Shown here piece after piece: positions 6,724-15,741 of a DNA stretch of 28,403 bases. This DNA is from Brevibacterium picturae (GTDB taxonomy: Bacteria > Actinomycetota > Actinomycetes > Actinomycetales > Brevibacteriaceae). A model generated the notes under the pieces. That model did not search any database. It worked only from the letters and a program-made list of their open reading frames with translations, and was not told the DNA's origin. The number at the start of each line of letters is the position of its first letter. The first letter of the stretch is position 1. The stretch spans positions 1 to 28,403 of the forward strand of contig NZ_JAKDJU010000024.1 in NCBI RefSeq assembly GCF_030453725.1, given 5' to 3'. The translations under genes and the position numbers were made by a program.

Positions 6724-8031
6724 ATGCCATTCGAATCTCACCCACGCACATCGGTGCGCTCTGGGTCCGTAGCGGTGTACACGCCGTGGGACGAAGAACG
6801 GTGGGTGAGTGAACCGGCGAAGAATCCGCGCAGATCAGCATTTCAGCGTGATCGCGCCCGGGTCCTTCATTCCGCGGGTCTGCGACGCCTCGGCGCCAAG
6901 ACTCAGGTCGTTTCTCCGGGAACCGATGATTTCGTACGCACCCGACTCACTCATTCTCTCGAGGTCGCCCAAGTCGGGCGCGAACTCGCCCGCTACCTCG
7001 GTTGTGATCCGGACATCGTCGACACCGCCTGTCTCAGCCACGACCTCGGCCATCCGCCCTTCGGCCACCACGGCGAGACCATCCTCGATGCTCTGTGCAT
7101 CGACATCGGCGGTTTCGAGGGCAACGCGCAGACGCTGCGTCTGGTCACGCGGATCGAACCGAAGGTGATTGCCGATGATGGTCGCCCGGCCGGACTCAAC
7201 CTGACACGGGCCAGTCTTGATGCGCTGACCAAGTATCCCTGGGCGCGAAGCGAAGCGTCCATCGGCCGGCGTGACTCAGGTGTCCGCAAGTTCGGAGTCT
7301 ACGACGACGACAGGGGAGTCTTCGACTTCTACCGCGAGGGCATCGAGAACGGGAAGCGATGTGTCGAGGCCCAGGTGATGGACTTGGCCGATGACATCTC
7401 ATACTCCGTCCACGACGTCGAAGACGCGATTGCGGGCGGACATCTGCATCTGGGTGAGTTCGCTGCGGAGAGTCGTCGTGCAGAGCTCTTCGAGATCACT
7501 CGGAAGTGGTACCTGCCGGTCATAGGCGATGAGGAGATGGACAAGGCGCTGTCGAGGCTGCAGGCAGCGGCATACTGGCCCGCGGAGACCTATGACGGAT
7601 CCAGACGGGCCCAAGCGACGCTCAAGCATATGACGAGTCAGCTCATCGGCCGGTTCGTCGGTGCCGCGGAAGCCGCCACCCGTGAAGAGTACGGATGGGA
7701 GCCCCTGGCCCGTTACGCAGCCTCCCTCGTCGTCCCCGAACCCACGGCTGTCGAGATCGCCGTCCTCAAGGGCATGGCGACGCTGACGGTGATGGTCGCC
7801 GAAGATCGTCTGCGTCTGCATGACATCCAATCGGCTGTCATCACCGAGCTGGCCCAGTGGTATTCCGAGTCACCGATCAACCTCGATCCGATGTTCCGGG
7901 CCGACTACTTCGAGGCCGCCGACGACGCGGCCAGGCTGCGCGTCGTCGTCGACCAGATCGCATCGCTGACCGACCATTCCGCCTGGGCCCTGTACCACCA
8001 CCTCAAAGCAGGGGCGGAGGACCGTCTCTAG
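6724..8031 (+). CDS. dgt: Deoxyguanosinetriphosphate triphosphohydrolase-like HD protein
   Basis: Dgt-family enzymes cleave dNTPs to deoxynucleosides and tripolyphosphate, lowering dNTP pools. The 435 aa protein carries the HD-domain metal ligands in RLTHSLEVAQ (His77) and SHDLGHPPFGHHGE (His106-Asp107), plus the VMDLADDISYSVHDVEDAI block with a further metal Asp. This is the usual layout of actinobacterial dGTPase-like proteins. ATG 6724 has GGGAGG (6712-6717) 6 nt upstream. ATG 6718 overlaps the dusB stop as ATGA and would add two residues. It is separated from dnaG by only 3 nt. The dgt-dnaG pairing is conserved in actinobacteria and links nucleotide supply to replication priming. Confidence 0.92.
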   Translation: MPFESHPRTSVRSGSVAVYTPWDEERWVSEPAKNPRRSAFQRDRARVLHSAGLRRLGAKTQVVSPGTDDFVRTRLTHSLEVAQVGRELARYLGCDPDIVDTACLSHDLGHPPFGHHGETILDALCIDIGGFEGNAQTLRLVTRIEPKVIADDGRPAGLNLTRASLDALTKYPWARSEASIGRRDSGVRKFGVYDDDRGVFDFYREGIENGKRCVEAQVMDLADDISYSVHDVEDAIAGGHLHLGEFAAESRRAELFEITRKWYLPVIGDEEMDKALSRLQAAAYWPAETYDGSRRAQATLKHMTSQLIGRFVGAAEAATREEYGWEPLARYAASLVVPEPTAVEIAVLKGMATLTVMVAEDRLRLHDIQSAVITELAQWYSESPINLDPMFRADYFEAADDAARLRVVVDQIASLTDHSAWALYHHLKAGAEDRL

Positions 8032-8034
8032 ACT

Positions 8035-10134
8035 ATGGCCGGACTGATCAAACGCGAGGACATCGACGAACTGCGCAGTCGCACCCGCATCGACGAGGTG
8101 GTGGGGGAGTTCGTGACGCTCAAGACTGCGGGAATCGGCTCGCTCAAGGGCCTGTGTCCCTTTCACGATGAACGGACTCCCTCGTTCACCGTTCGCCCCC
8201 AGGTGGGGATGTATCACTGCTTCGGCTGTGGTGAGTCCGGCGATGTCTTCTCTTTTCTGCAGAAGATCGAACAGCTCAGCTTCGTTGAAACCGTCGAGTC
8301 GTTGGCCGGCAAGATCGGGATGCATCTGCGCTACGAAGACGGGAAAGGCCCCGACCGGGAGCAGGCGAGCCGGCGACAGCGGCTGCTGGAGATGCACGAG
8401 GTCGCACAGCGCTTCTTCGCCCAGTCCCTCGAGGGGGAGCAGGGACAGGTCGGTCGCGAGTTCCTCGAAGGCCGCGGTTTTCCCACCAGTTCGAGCAGGG
8501 AGTTCGGTCTCGGCTTCGCCCCCAAGTCCTGGGATTCGCTGACCAATCAGCTCAAGCGGGCCGGCTTCAGCGAGGAGGAGATCCTTGCCGGTGGCTTGGC
8601 CAGTGAGGGCGGGCGCGGAATCTACGACCGCTTCCGCGGCAGGGTCGTCTGGCCCATCAAAGACATGACCACGCGGACCATCGGCTTCGGGGCCAGGCGC
8701 CTGTTCGACGACGATCAGGGGCCGAAGTACCTGAACACTCCGGAGACCGCCCTCTATCACAAGAACCAGGTTCTCTACGGGCTGGATCTGGCCAAGAAGC
8801 ACATCGCGAAGACCAAGCGCGTGGTCATCGTCGAAGGCTACACAGATGTCATGGCCGCGCAACTGGCCGGTGTGTCACAGGCGGTGGCGACGTGCGGAAC
8901 GGCCTTCGGGCCCGAACACGTGAAGATTATCAGGCGCCTGCTCGGCGATGATCCGACGGGACAGGTGATCTTCACATTCGACGGTGACGCGGCCGGGCAG
9001 AAGGCGGCCCTGCGGGCCTTCGAGTTCGACAGTGAGTTCACCGCTCAGACCTTCGTCGCCGTCGAACCCGATGGGCTGGACCCCTGCGACCTGCGGATGC
9101 AGAAGGGTGATGGCGCTCTGCGTGAACTCATCGACGGTCGCAAACCGCTCTTCGAATTCGTCATCACCACCGCGATCTCCCGCTTCGACCTCGACTCTGT
9201 CGAAGGCAGGATCGCCGCAGTCAGGGCCAGCGCCGAGGTTCTGGCAGACATTCGTGATCGCAACAGCCTCAGCCATTACTATCGTTTCGTCGCCGGTCGG
9301 ATCGGCGTCGACATCGACGAGGTGGAAACCGCGGTCAGAGACGCCCGGAAACGACCGAAGAAACCGCAGGCGAATCAGCCTCAGGTCGCGCCGCCGCAGA
9401 CTCCTCCCGGGAAACGGCAGTCTCCTCCTGGGGCTGCGCAGTCTCCCTCCGGAGGGCCGCAGTCTGCGCCGCACGGACAGCCGATGGGGTCGCGGGGACA
9501 GCCCGCTGCCGCGTGGAACCAGCATCAGTCGGCTCCAGCGACGAACAGTCAACGGCCGAGCACGGGGTTCGCGTCTGCACCCACGGGGGGAGGCACCGGC
9601 GGAGACGACACAGCCATCGAGTATGTCTACGATGAGCGCCCCGACGTGTCGAACCTATCGGCACCGATCAGTCCCGCTCGGCTGAAGACGGAGAAGGGTG
9701 CCCTGATGGTGGCGCTGCAGCACCCGGAGTTCGTCAATGCCAAACTCTTCGACTCCCTCTCCGCCCGGGCCTTCGAGCACCCCGGCTACCGTCGGATCCA
9801 GACGGCGATCAAGGCTGCCGGCGGGCTGAAGTCAGCAGGGTCCGACACCACTCGCTGGGCCGAATCGGTTCTCGCGGCCAGTGACGAGGACCTCAGGCCC
9901 TATGTCACGCAGCTGCTCGTGACTCCCTTGCCGGTCGCGGACGGCGTCAGCGCGGATGGCTTCGCCAGGGGCATCGTGGCCCGACTCTTCGACTATGACC
10001 TCGAACGCATCGCCAAGGAGCTGCACTCGCGACTGCAGCGGCAGGACACTGCGGACACCGAGGCGCAGACGACCCTTCTGGGCCAGCTGCAGGTCCTCGA
10101 GCAGCATCGGGCACGATTGAAGACGCTCATGTGA
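8035..10134 (+). CDS. dnaG: DNA primase
   Basis: DnaG makes RNA primers for lagging-strand DNA synthesis at the replication fork. The 699 aa product starts with a CHC2 zinc ribbon (Cys41, His44, Cys62, Cys65). The catalytic core follows, with a TOPRIM domain (about 260-345; EGYTD at about 267-271 and the FDGDAAG motif near 315). Next is a Pro/Gln/Ser/Gly-rich linker (about 440-522), then a helical C-terminal domain for binding the replicative helicase DnaB. It is longer than E. coli DnaG (581 aa), mainly because of the low-complexity linker. The start follows the dgt stop by 3 nt. GGAGG at 8016-8020 is somewhat far (14 nt), so translational coupling to dgt is likely. Confidence 0.97.
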   Translation: MAGLIKREDIDELRSRTRIDEVVGEFVTLKTAGIGSLKGLCPFHDERTPSFTVRPQVGMYHCFGCGESGDVFSFLQKIEQLSFVETVESLAGKIGMHLRYEDGKGPDREQASRRQRLLEMHEVAQRFFAQSLEGEQGQVGREFLEGRGFPTSSSREFGLGFAPKSWDSLTNQLKRAGFSEEEILAGGLASEGGRGIYDRFRGRVVWPIKDMTTRTIGFGARRLFDDDQGPKYLNTPETALYHKNQVLYGLDLAKKHIAKTKRVVIVEGYTDVMAAQLAGVSQAVATCGTAFGPEHVKIIRRLLGDDPTGQVIFTFDGDAAGQKAALRAFEFDSEFTAQTFVAVEPDGLDPCDLRMQKGDGALRELIDGRKPLFEFVITTAISRFDLDSVEGRIAAVRASAEVLADIRDRNSLSHYYRFVAGRIGVDIDEVETAVRDARKRPKKPQANQPQVAPPQTPPGKRQSPPGAAQSPSGGPQSAPHGQPMGSRGQPAAAWNQHQSAPATNSQRPSTGFASAPTGGGTGGDDTAIEYVYDERPDVSNLSAPISPARLKTEKGALMVALQHPEFVNAKLFDSLSARAFEHPGYRRIQTAIKAAGGLKSAGSDTTRWAESVLAASDEDLRPYVTQLLVTPLPVADGVSADGFARGIVARLFDYDLERIAKELHSRLQRQDTADTEAQTTLLGQLQVLEQHRARLKTLM

Positions 10135-10174
10135 AGTCCGGGATCCACGACTGAGAACGTGAAATAGTGCACAA

Positions 10175-10218
10175 TTGCAATTTTGCAGTTGGTGAAAAGT
10201 TGCATGAGGTGCAAAACT
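10175..10218 (+). promoter_or_regulatory. Promoter and TGCAA/TTGCA palindromes before the TetR operon
   Basis: Two inverted repeats of the same half-site are present: TGCAA-TT-TTGCA (10176-10187) and TTGCA-N5-TGCAA (10200-10214). A weak promoter TTGGTG (10189-10194), 18-nt spacer, AAAACT (10213-10218) ends 6 nt before ATG 10225. The second palindrome lies on the spacer and -10, where a repressor would block transcription. Self-repression by the TetR protein is the natural reading, but inferred. Confidence 0.5.
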
Positions 10219-10224
10219 AGCCTC

Positions 10225-10863
10225 ATGGCCGAAACCGAATCCCTGCGCTCCAAAAAGGCGCGCCTGACGCGAAATGCGCTCCATGAGGCTGCAATCACGC
10301 GGGTCCTCGATGACGGCCTCGAAAACGCAACTGTGGCGAACATCGCTGCGGACGTGGGCGTGTCCACACGTACCTTCTTCAACTATTACGCGACGAAGGA
10401 AGACGCGATCGTCGGCCTCGACGAGTCCAACATCGACGCGCATGTCGTCGACGCCTATGTCCACTCCGACTCCGGGATCAGCGATCTGGCCGCGGATACG
10501 GCCTGGTTCATTCGCGAAGCGCTGCTGATGGGGTCGATCGACCCTGATATGCCGGCCAGGCGGAGAAAGCTGTTTGCTCGGTACCCGGAGCTGGTCAGCA
10601 AACGCTTCGATCGGGCCGAGGCTCTCGAAGAGCTCGTGGCAGAGCATGTGCTCGCCCGGCTGCGCTTCCTGGGACAGGAGTTCTCCACGGAGGACTCGGC
10701 CTGGCGCAGCGCCCGGATGCTCACCCAACTGTGCCGAGTGCCTCTCAACCATGCGGGCCAGACGCTCAAGCGATCGCCCGAGCTCGTGGATGAGAAGGGC
10801 TCGACGAAGGACATCTACGAAAACTCACTGGAACTCTTCCTCAAGGTTCTGGATCGACTATGA
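10225..10863 (+). CDS. TetR-family transcriptional regulator
   Basis: The 212 aa protein has the TetR N-terminal DNA-binding domain. Helices run from about 12 to 58, with the recognition segment VSTRTFFNYYATKEDAI (46-62). A divergent helical ligand-binding domain follows. It resembles actinobacterial TetR regulators placed directly before DHA2 exporters, which release DNA when a toxic exporter substrate binds. The stop overlaps the exporter start as ATGA (10860-10863), so regulator and exporter are co-translated. ATG 10225 fits the leaderless promoter; upstream in-frame TTG 10183 and ATG 10204 lie within the operator region. The ligand is unknown. Confidence 0.9.
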   Translation: MAETESLRSKKARLTRNALHEAAITRVLDDGLENATVANIAADVGVSTRTFFNYYATKEDAIVGLDESNIDAHVVDAYVHSDSGISDLAADTAWFIREALLMGSIDPDMPARRRKLFARYPELVSKRFDRAEALEELVAEHVLARLRFLGQEFSTEDSAWRSARMLTQLCRVPLNHAGQTLKRSPELVDEKGSTKDIYENSLELFLKVLDRL

Positions 10864-12620
10864 CAAAGGCTGAAATGCGAAGTAATCAAGGGCTGAAAAC
10901 CGGCGAAATGGCCCGCCCTCCAGCAAGTGACACGGATACTGAGCCGATGACGACATCTGCGATCATCCTGCTCTTCGTGGGACTGATGATCGCCATGTTC
11001 ATGTTCTCGCTCAACCAGACCGTGTTGGCGACCGCACTGCCGACGATCGTCGGTGAGCTCGACGGCGTCGACCAGATGCTGTGGGTGTCCACAGCGTTCA
11101 TGCTCGCCTCGACGATCATGATGCCGATCTACGGAAAGGTGGGTGACCTGTTCGGTCGCAAACCGCTCTTCATGTTCGCGATCTGCTGCTTCCTGCTGGG
11201 GTCGGTCTTCGCGCTCATCGCAGGTGACATGTCGATGCTGATCTTCGGACGCGTGCTCCAAGGCATCGGCGGTGGCGGCATGATGATCCTCTCTCAGTCC
11301 ATCATCGCCTCCGTAGTCCCGGCCCGGGAACGCGGGAAGTACATGGGCATCATGGGCTCCGCCTTCGCAGTGTCCTCGGTGGCCGGTCCGCTCATCGGCG
11401 GCTGGCTGACAGAGGGACCCGGTTGGCGCTGGGCCTTCGCCATCAACTTCCCCCTCGGCATCATCGCACTCATCGCCGCAGCCGTCTTCCTCAAAGTGCC
11501 CAAGCACACCAGCGGAAGACGCCCGAAGATCGACGTTGTGGGGATGGCCCTGGTCTCGATCGTCACATCCTGCATCGTCCTCGTCTCGGCCTGGGGCGGT
11601 CACGATTATGCGTGGGGTTCGTGGCAGATCAACGGGCTCATCGTCGTCGGCGTCCTCGCCATCGCCGGATTCATCTTCGTCGAGCACAAAGTCAGCGAAC
11701 CTGTCATCCCGATGTTCCTGTTCAAGAATCGGGATTTCCTGCTGTGCACTGTCGCGGGTCTGTTCATCGGAGTCGGGATGTTCGGCGTCCTCTCCTACAT
11801 GCCCACCTATCTGCAGATGGTGCACGGCATCGACGCGACTGTGGCGGGACTGATGATGGTTCCGATGATGGGCACGATGCTCATCTCCTCGACCCTCATC
11901 GGCTTCGTCGTCTCCCGTACCGGCAAGTACAAGAAGTACCCGCTCATGGGTGTGCTGATCATGGCCGCGTCGCTGGTTCTGCTCTCGCAGCTCAAGGCTG
12001 AAAGCGCCGCCTGGGAGACCATGGGCTGCCTGGCTCTGTTGGGACTCGGGCTGGGTCTGAGTATGCAGACCCTCGTCCTCGTCGTCCAGAACGCCTTCCC
12101 CGTTGCCATGGTCGGAACAGCGACAGCATCGAACAACTACTTCCGTCAGGTCGGTGCGACCCTGGGCATGGCCTTCATCGGGTCGGTCTTCACACAGCGC
12201 CTCATGGACAACATCAAAGAGGGCATGGGCGAACTGGCGAAGGCCAATCCCTCACAGCCGATGCCCGAGGTCTCCTCGACAGGTCTGACACCGCAGATCG
12301 TCGCCGATCTGCCCGAGCCGCTGCACACCCTCATCATCACGTCCTACAACGACGCGCTGGTCCCTCTGTTCCTGTGGGTCGCACCTCTGGCAGTCCTCGG
12401 CTTCATCTTCCTGTGCTTCCTGCCCAACACTCCGCTGGCACAGACGCTGAAGGCCGATCCTGCCAATCGCGAACTTGTGCGCGTCGACGCAGGTTCGTCC
12501 GATGGTCAGGTCGACTCATCCGATAGTCTGGCAGAGAAGGCTAGGCTGAAGGAGTCGACTGATGACGGTATTGACAATACTCAACGCCCCCGGGACCCAG
12601 ATCCCCGAGCAGCTCACTGA
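10860..12620 (+). CDS. MFS drug exporter, DHA2 (EmrB/QacA) family, 14 TM
   Basis: The 586 aa membrane protein is a proton-driven multidrug exporter of the 14-segment DHA2 type. Visible signatures are LNQTVLATALPTIVGEL (51-67, TM1 motif), motif A GKVGDLFGRKP (92-102), RVLQGIGGG (131-139, motif B arginine) and motif C AVSSVAGPLIGGW (170-182). A soluble acidic C-terminal tail follows the last membrane segment (from about residue 535). The start overlaps the tetR stop as ATGA; no Shine-Dalgarno sequence is obvious, fitting translational coupling. Its 3' end overlaps the following dehydrogenase gene by 59 nt in another frame. The substrate cannot be read from sequence. Confidence 0.93.
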   Translation: MTKAEMRSNQGLKTGEMARPPASDTDTEPMTTSAIILLFVGLMIAMFMFSLNQTVLATALPTIVGELDGVDQMLWVSTAFMLASTIMMPIYGKVGDLFGRKPLFMFAICCFLLGSVFALIAGDMSMLIFGRVLQGIGGGGMMILSQSIIASVVPARERGKYMGIMGSAFAVSSVAGPLIGGWLTEGPGWRWAFAINFPLGIIALIAAAVFLKVPKHTSGRRPKIDVVGMALVSIVTSCIVLVSAWGGHDYAWGSWQINGLIVVGVLAIAGFIFVEHKVSEPVIPMFLFKNRDFLLCTVAGLFIGVGMFGVLSYMPTYLQMVHGIDATVAGLMMVPMMGTMLISSTLIGFVVSRTGKYKKYPLMGVLIMAASLVLLSQLKAESAAWETMGCLALLGLGLGLSMQTLVLVVQNAFPVAMVGTATASNNYFRQVGATLGMAFIGSVFTQRLMDNIKEGMGELAKANPSQPMPEVSSTGLTPQIVADLPEPLHTLIITSYNDALVPLFLWVAPLAVLGFIFLCFLPNTPLAQTLKADPANRELVRVDAGSSDGQVDSSDSLAEKARLKESTDDGIDNTQRPRDPDPRAAH

Positions 12621-13527
12621 CCTTGGTCGGAGAGAGGACGTCGAGCTTCGGATCGTCGAGGCGGGGGAGCTGGGCTCTGCCCTCCCCGGCACCGATGTCC
12701 TCCTCCTCTGGGACTTCTTCTCACGCGCACTGAAAAGCGAATTCGGACATGCTGACAGCCTGAAGTGGATCCATGCGGCCGCAGCGGGGGTTGACTCCCT
12801 GATCTTCGACGAGCTCTCAGCCTCGGAGGTCGTCGTCACGAATGCACGGGGGATCTTCGACCGGCCGATCGCAGAGTTCGTGCTCAACTACATCCTTCTC
12901 CATGCGAAGAATTCCCTGCGATCGCTCGAGGACCAGCGCAATTCCACCTGGAACCGTCGGTCGACGAAGAATCTGGCCGGATCCCAGGCCATGATCGTCG
13001 GCACTGGTTCGATCGGTCGGGAGATCGCCAGGGTCCTGAAGGCCCTCGACGTGAATGTCAGCGGAGCCGGCAGCCATGCTCGGACCGGAGATGCCGACTT
13101 CGGGACCGTCATCGATTCCGCGCAGCTGAGTTCTCATCTGTCCGGAGTGGACTGGGTGGTCAACATTGCGCCGCTGACGGATAAGACGAAGAACCTCATC
13201 GATGCCAGAGTGTTCGCCGCCATGGACACGAGCGCCTTCTTCGTCAATGTCGGCAGGGGAGAGGCCGTAGTCACCTCCGACCTCGTGGACGCGCTCTCGG
13301 CCGGCCAGATCTCCGGTGCCGGCCTCGACGTATTCGACGAGGAGCCCCTGCCCGCCGACCACCCGCTGTGGCAGGCGGACAATGTCATCGTCACCCCGCA
13401 CATGAGCGGCGACACCGATGGATGGCGCCTGCGTCTGGCTGACCAGTTCGTCGACCTGTTCGAGAAGTACACGGCAGGTGAGACGTTCCCACACACGGTC
13501 GACAAGGCAGCGGGATACGTGCGATGA
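12562..13527 (+). CDS. D-isomer-specific 2-hydroxyacid dehydrogenase
   Basis: The 321 aa NAD(P)-dependent oxidoreductase interconverts a 2-keto acid and a D-2-hydroxy acid in the cytoplasm. The nucleotide-binding motif is GTGSIG (147-152). The catalytic set is Arg232 in VNVGRGE, Glu261 in DVFDEEPLP and His280 in TPHMSG, all in their expected places. It is GhrA-like (glyoxylate/hydroxypyruvate reductase) in general shape, but the substrate is not determined. ATG 12562 has AAGGAG (12549-12554) 7 nt upstream, a strong independent ribosome-binding site inside the exporter gene. The gene therefore overlaps the exporter by 59 nt. Its stop overlaps the next gene as ATGA. Confidence 0.9.
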   Translation: MTVLTILNAPGTQIPEQLTDLGRREDVELRIVEAGELGSALPGTDVLLLWDFFSRALKSEFGHADSLKWIHAAAAGVDSLIFDELSASEVVVTNARGIFDRPIAEFVLNYILLHAKNSLRSLEDQRNSTWNRRSTKNLAGSQAMIVGTGSIGREIARVLKALDVNVSGAGSHARTGDADFGTVIDSAQLSSHLSGVDWVVNIAPLTDKTKNLIDARVFAAMDTSAFFVNVGRGEAVVTSDLVDALSAGQISGAGLDVFDEEPLPADHPLWQADNVIVTPHMSGDTDGWRLRLADQFVDLFEKYTAGETFPHTVDKAAGYVR

Positions 13528-14126
13528 CCGAACAGTCAGAAGACCATGCTGCCCAGCGGGCGTTCCTCGCTCGGGTTCTCAGCGAACTCATCGCGGTGCG
13601 CAGAGCCCGACTGCTGAGCATGCTGGTGCTGGCCCTCGCGATGCTCGTCGCCGGTCTCGGCGCGGCGATGCAGGCACAGGGGACACGGGTGGACACAGTC
13701 TTGCTGTTCTCCGCGTTCAGCCTCATCATGATCGGAATCGTGTGTGCACTGGGGGCGATCGTCGCGTGGACGAGGATCAATCGGGACGTCCTCGACTCCA
13801 TCGCCTCAGCGAGGCCGCCCCGCGCCCGTGCACCCAGAACCCGCAATGCGGGAATGGCCGTGGCGATCGGCTTTGCGGTACTCGGACTTCTGTGCGGATG
13901 GCTGCTGTTCTCGACGACACCGATCCTGGCAGTCGCCGTCGTCCTGGCGTGTGCCACGCTCGCCTGCCTGGGACCGATCTGGGCCAACGAGCTCTCGAGC
14001 GCCGATGACCGATTCGCCGTGATTCTCGACAGTGATGACGATCTCGCCGAGCGGTTCGGCACCTACACGCCGATCTGGCTCCACGACGCAATGGAGAACG
14101 AGAAAGCGGGTCAGGACGGGGCCTGA
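13524..14126 (+). CDS. Four-TM membrane protein of unknown function
   Basis: The 200 aa protein is not recognised. Four hydrophobic segments lie at about 30-50, 58-83, 110-129 and 132-152. An Arg/Pro-rich cytoplasmic-looking loop lies between TM2 and TM3 (about 97-108), with an acidic C-terminal tail of about 45 residues. The start overlaps the dehydrogenase stop as ATGA, making it the fourth gene of the tetR-exporter operon. The strong hairpin downstream closes the unit. Its place suggests an accessory to the exporter or dehydrogenase, but nothing in the sequence shows it. Confidence 0.75.
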   Translation: MTEQSEDHAAQRAFLARVLSELIAVRRARLLSMLVLALAMLVAGLGAAMQAQGTRVDTVLLFSAFSLIMIGIVCALGAIVAWTRINRDVLDSIASARPPRARAPRTRNAGMAVAIGFAVLGLLCGWLLFSTTPILAVAVVLACATLACLGPIWANELSSADDRFAVILDSDDDLAERFGTYTPIWLHDAMENEKAGQDGA

Positions 14127-14198
14127 TCGGGGACCTTCGTTCTCGGACATGCACGGGCGGCTGTGCACGTCCGGCCGGTCAAGCACCCACAGACAGCG

Positions 14199-14231
14199 AA
14201 GCGCCCGCAGCAATTCATGCTGCGGGCGCTT
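14199..14231. terminator. Bidirectional terminator hairpin (perfect 14-bp stem)
   Basis: The arm 14199-14212 is the exact reverse complement of 14218-14231, with loop ATTCA. It lies between the + operon ending at 14126 and the gap gene ending at 14262 on -, so it can serve both. The stem is GC-rich and flanked by AA/TT, without a long U-tract. Confidence 0.8.
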
Positions 14232-14261
14232 CTCAGCGATCAGAGGATCGAACCGATCATG

Positions 14262-15689
14262 TCAGGGGAAGGCGGGAACGTCGACCCCGGCCATCTTGGC
14301 CACACAGCGGATGACCTGGCAGCTGTAGCCGAACTCATTGTCATACCAGACGTAGACGACGACTCGGTCATCATCGACGATCGTGGCCAGGCCATCGACG
14401 ACGCCGGCTCGCTTCGAACCGACGAGGTCGCTGGAGACGAGTTCGGGGGAGGAGACGTAGTCGATCTGATTGCGCAGTTCTGAATTCATCGAGGTCTCGC
14501 GAAGGAATCCGTTGAGCTCATCGACGCTCGTCGCGTTCTCCAGATTGAGGTTGAGGATCGCCATCGACACGTTCGGAGTGGGAACGCGGATGGCGTTGCC
14601 CGAGAGCTTGCCCTTGAGCTCGGGGAGAGCCTTCGCCACAGCCTTGGCAGCGCCGGTCTCCGTGAGCACCATGTTGAGGCCGGCAGCGCGACCGCGACGG
14701 GAGCCCTTGTGGAAGTTGTCGATGAGGTTCTGGTCATTGGTGAACGAGTGCACCGTCTCGACGTGACCGTTGCGGACTCCGTACTTGTCATGGAGGGCCT
14801 TGAGCACAGGAGTGATCGCGTTCGTGGTGCACGATGCTGCCGACATCACCGTGTCGTCCTCGAGAATGGCCGCGTCGTTGACACCGTAGACGATGTTCTT
14901 GACGTCGCCCTTGCCGGGAGCAGTGAGGATGACCTTCGAGGCGCCGGGGCACTCGAGGTGTTTGGACAGGCCCTCCTCGTCACGCCATTTGCCCGTGTTG
15001 TCGACGATCACCGCATCATTGATCCCGTATTCGGTGTAGTCGACCTGAGAAGGATCGTTGGAGTAGATGACCTGGATCAGCGTGCCATTGGCCTGGATCG
15101 TGTTGGCCTCTTCATCGACGACGATGCTGCCGTCGAATTTGCCGTGCACGGAGTCACGTCGCAGCAGCGAAGCACGCTTGACGATGTCATCGTCACTGCC
15201 TTTGCGGACGACGATCGCACGCAGACGCATGCCGGTGCCGCCGGCGCGATCGATGAGAATGCGGGCCAGCAGACGGCCGATACGGCCGAAGCCGTAGAGC
15301 ACGATGTCGCGTACGGCGCCGTCCTGTCCATTGGTGCCTGCGACCGAGGCGAGCTCCGTGGAGAGGAAGTCCTCGACGGAGTCGGACTGATTCTGCTGCT
15401 TCTGGATGAGACGGCCCAAGTCGATCCGGGTGGGGCCCAGGTCGAGTTCGGTCAGTGCTCGAACGATCCGCAGCGTGACCTCGATGTCGAGATCTTCGCC
15501 GAGGAAGTGGCGGGCATAGCGGTGAGCCTTGATCATCCCGATCACCGACTTGTTCAGCAGCGAACGGCCGAACAGCGTCAGCAGCACATCGTTCTCGCGG
15601 TACAGGCGTCCGGTCAGTGGAATGAGTTCTTCGGCGGCAGTCTGCTTGTTCGCCCATTCGTTCAGGCGAGCCGTCGTTGCGTCAGTCAA
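14262..15689 (-). CDS. gapB: Glyceraldehyde-3-phosphate dehydrogenase, long GapB-type form
   Basis: The enzyme interconverts glyceraldehyde-3-phosphate and 1,3-bisphosphoglycerate. The 475 aa product has a GAPDH core starting with GFGRIG (133-138), catalytic Cys287 in SAASCTTN and His314 in ETVHSFTND. About 125 extra N-terminal residues, helical-looking and rich in charged groups, precede the Rossmann fold. That size and layout match Corynebacterium glutamicum GapB (about 480 aa), which works mainly in gluconeogenesis; the role here is carried over by homology. The start is TTG at 15689, supported by GAGGAG (15704-15699) 9 nt upstream. A TACACT -10 lies at 15732-15727. It is monocistronic. 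Confidence 0.92.
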   Translation of the reverse strand: MTDATTARLNEWANKQTAAEELIPLTGRLYRENDVLLTLFGRSLLNKSVIGMIKAHRYARHFLGEDLDIEVTLRIVRALTELDLGPTRIDLGRLIQKQQNQSDSVEDFLSTELASVAGTNGQDGAVRDIVLYGFGRIGRLLARILIDRAGGTGMRLRAIVVRKGSDDDIVKRASLLRRDSVHGKFDGSIVVDEEANTIQANGTLIQVIYSNDPSQVDYTEYGINDAVIVDNTGKWRDEEGLSKHLECPGASKVILTAPGKGDVKNIVYGVNDAAILEDDTVMSAASCTTNAITPVLKALHDKYGVRNGHVETVHSFTNDQNLIDNFHKGSRRGRAAGLNMVLTETGAAKAVAKALPELKGKLSGNAIRVPTPNVSMAILNLNLENATSVDELNGFLRETSMNSELRNQIDYVSSPELVSSDLVGSKRAGVVDGLATIVDDDRVVVYVWYDNEFGYSCQVIRCVAKMAGVDVPAFP

Positions 15690-15741
15690 AGGTCGTGTCT
15701 CCTCGGTCAGTTGGCGAATTCGTCCCAGTGTATCGCTTCGC

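Noticed and set aside
5474..6841. 455-codon frame on - opposite dusB
   Set aside because: Antisense shadow of dusB with no recognisable domain or ribosome-binding site.
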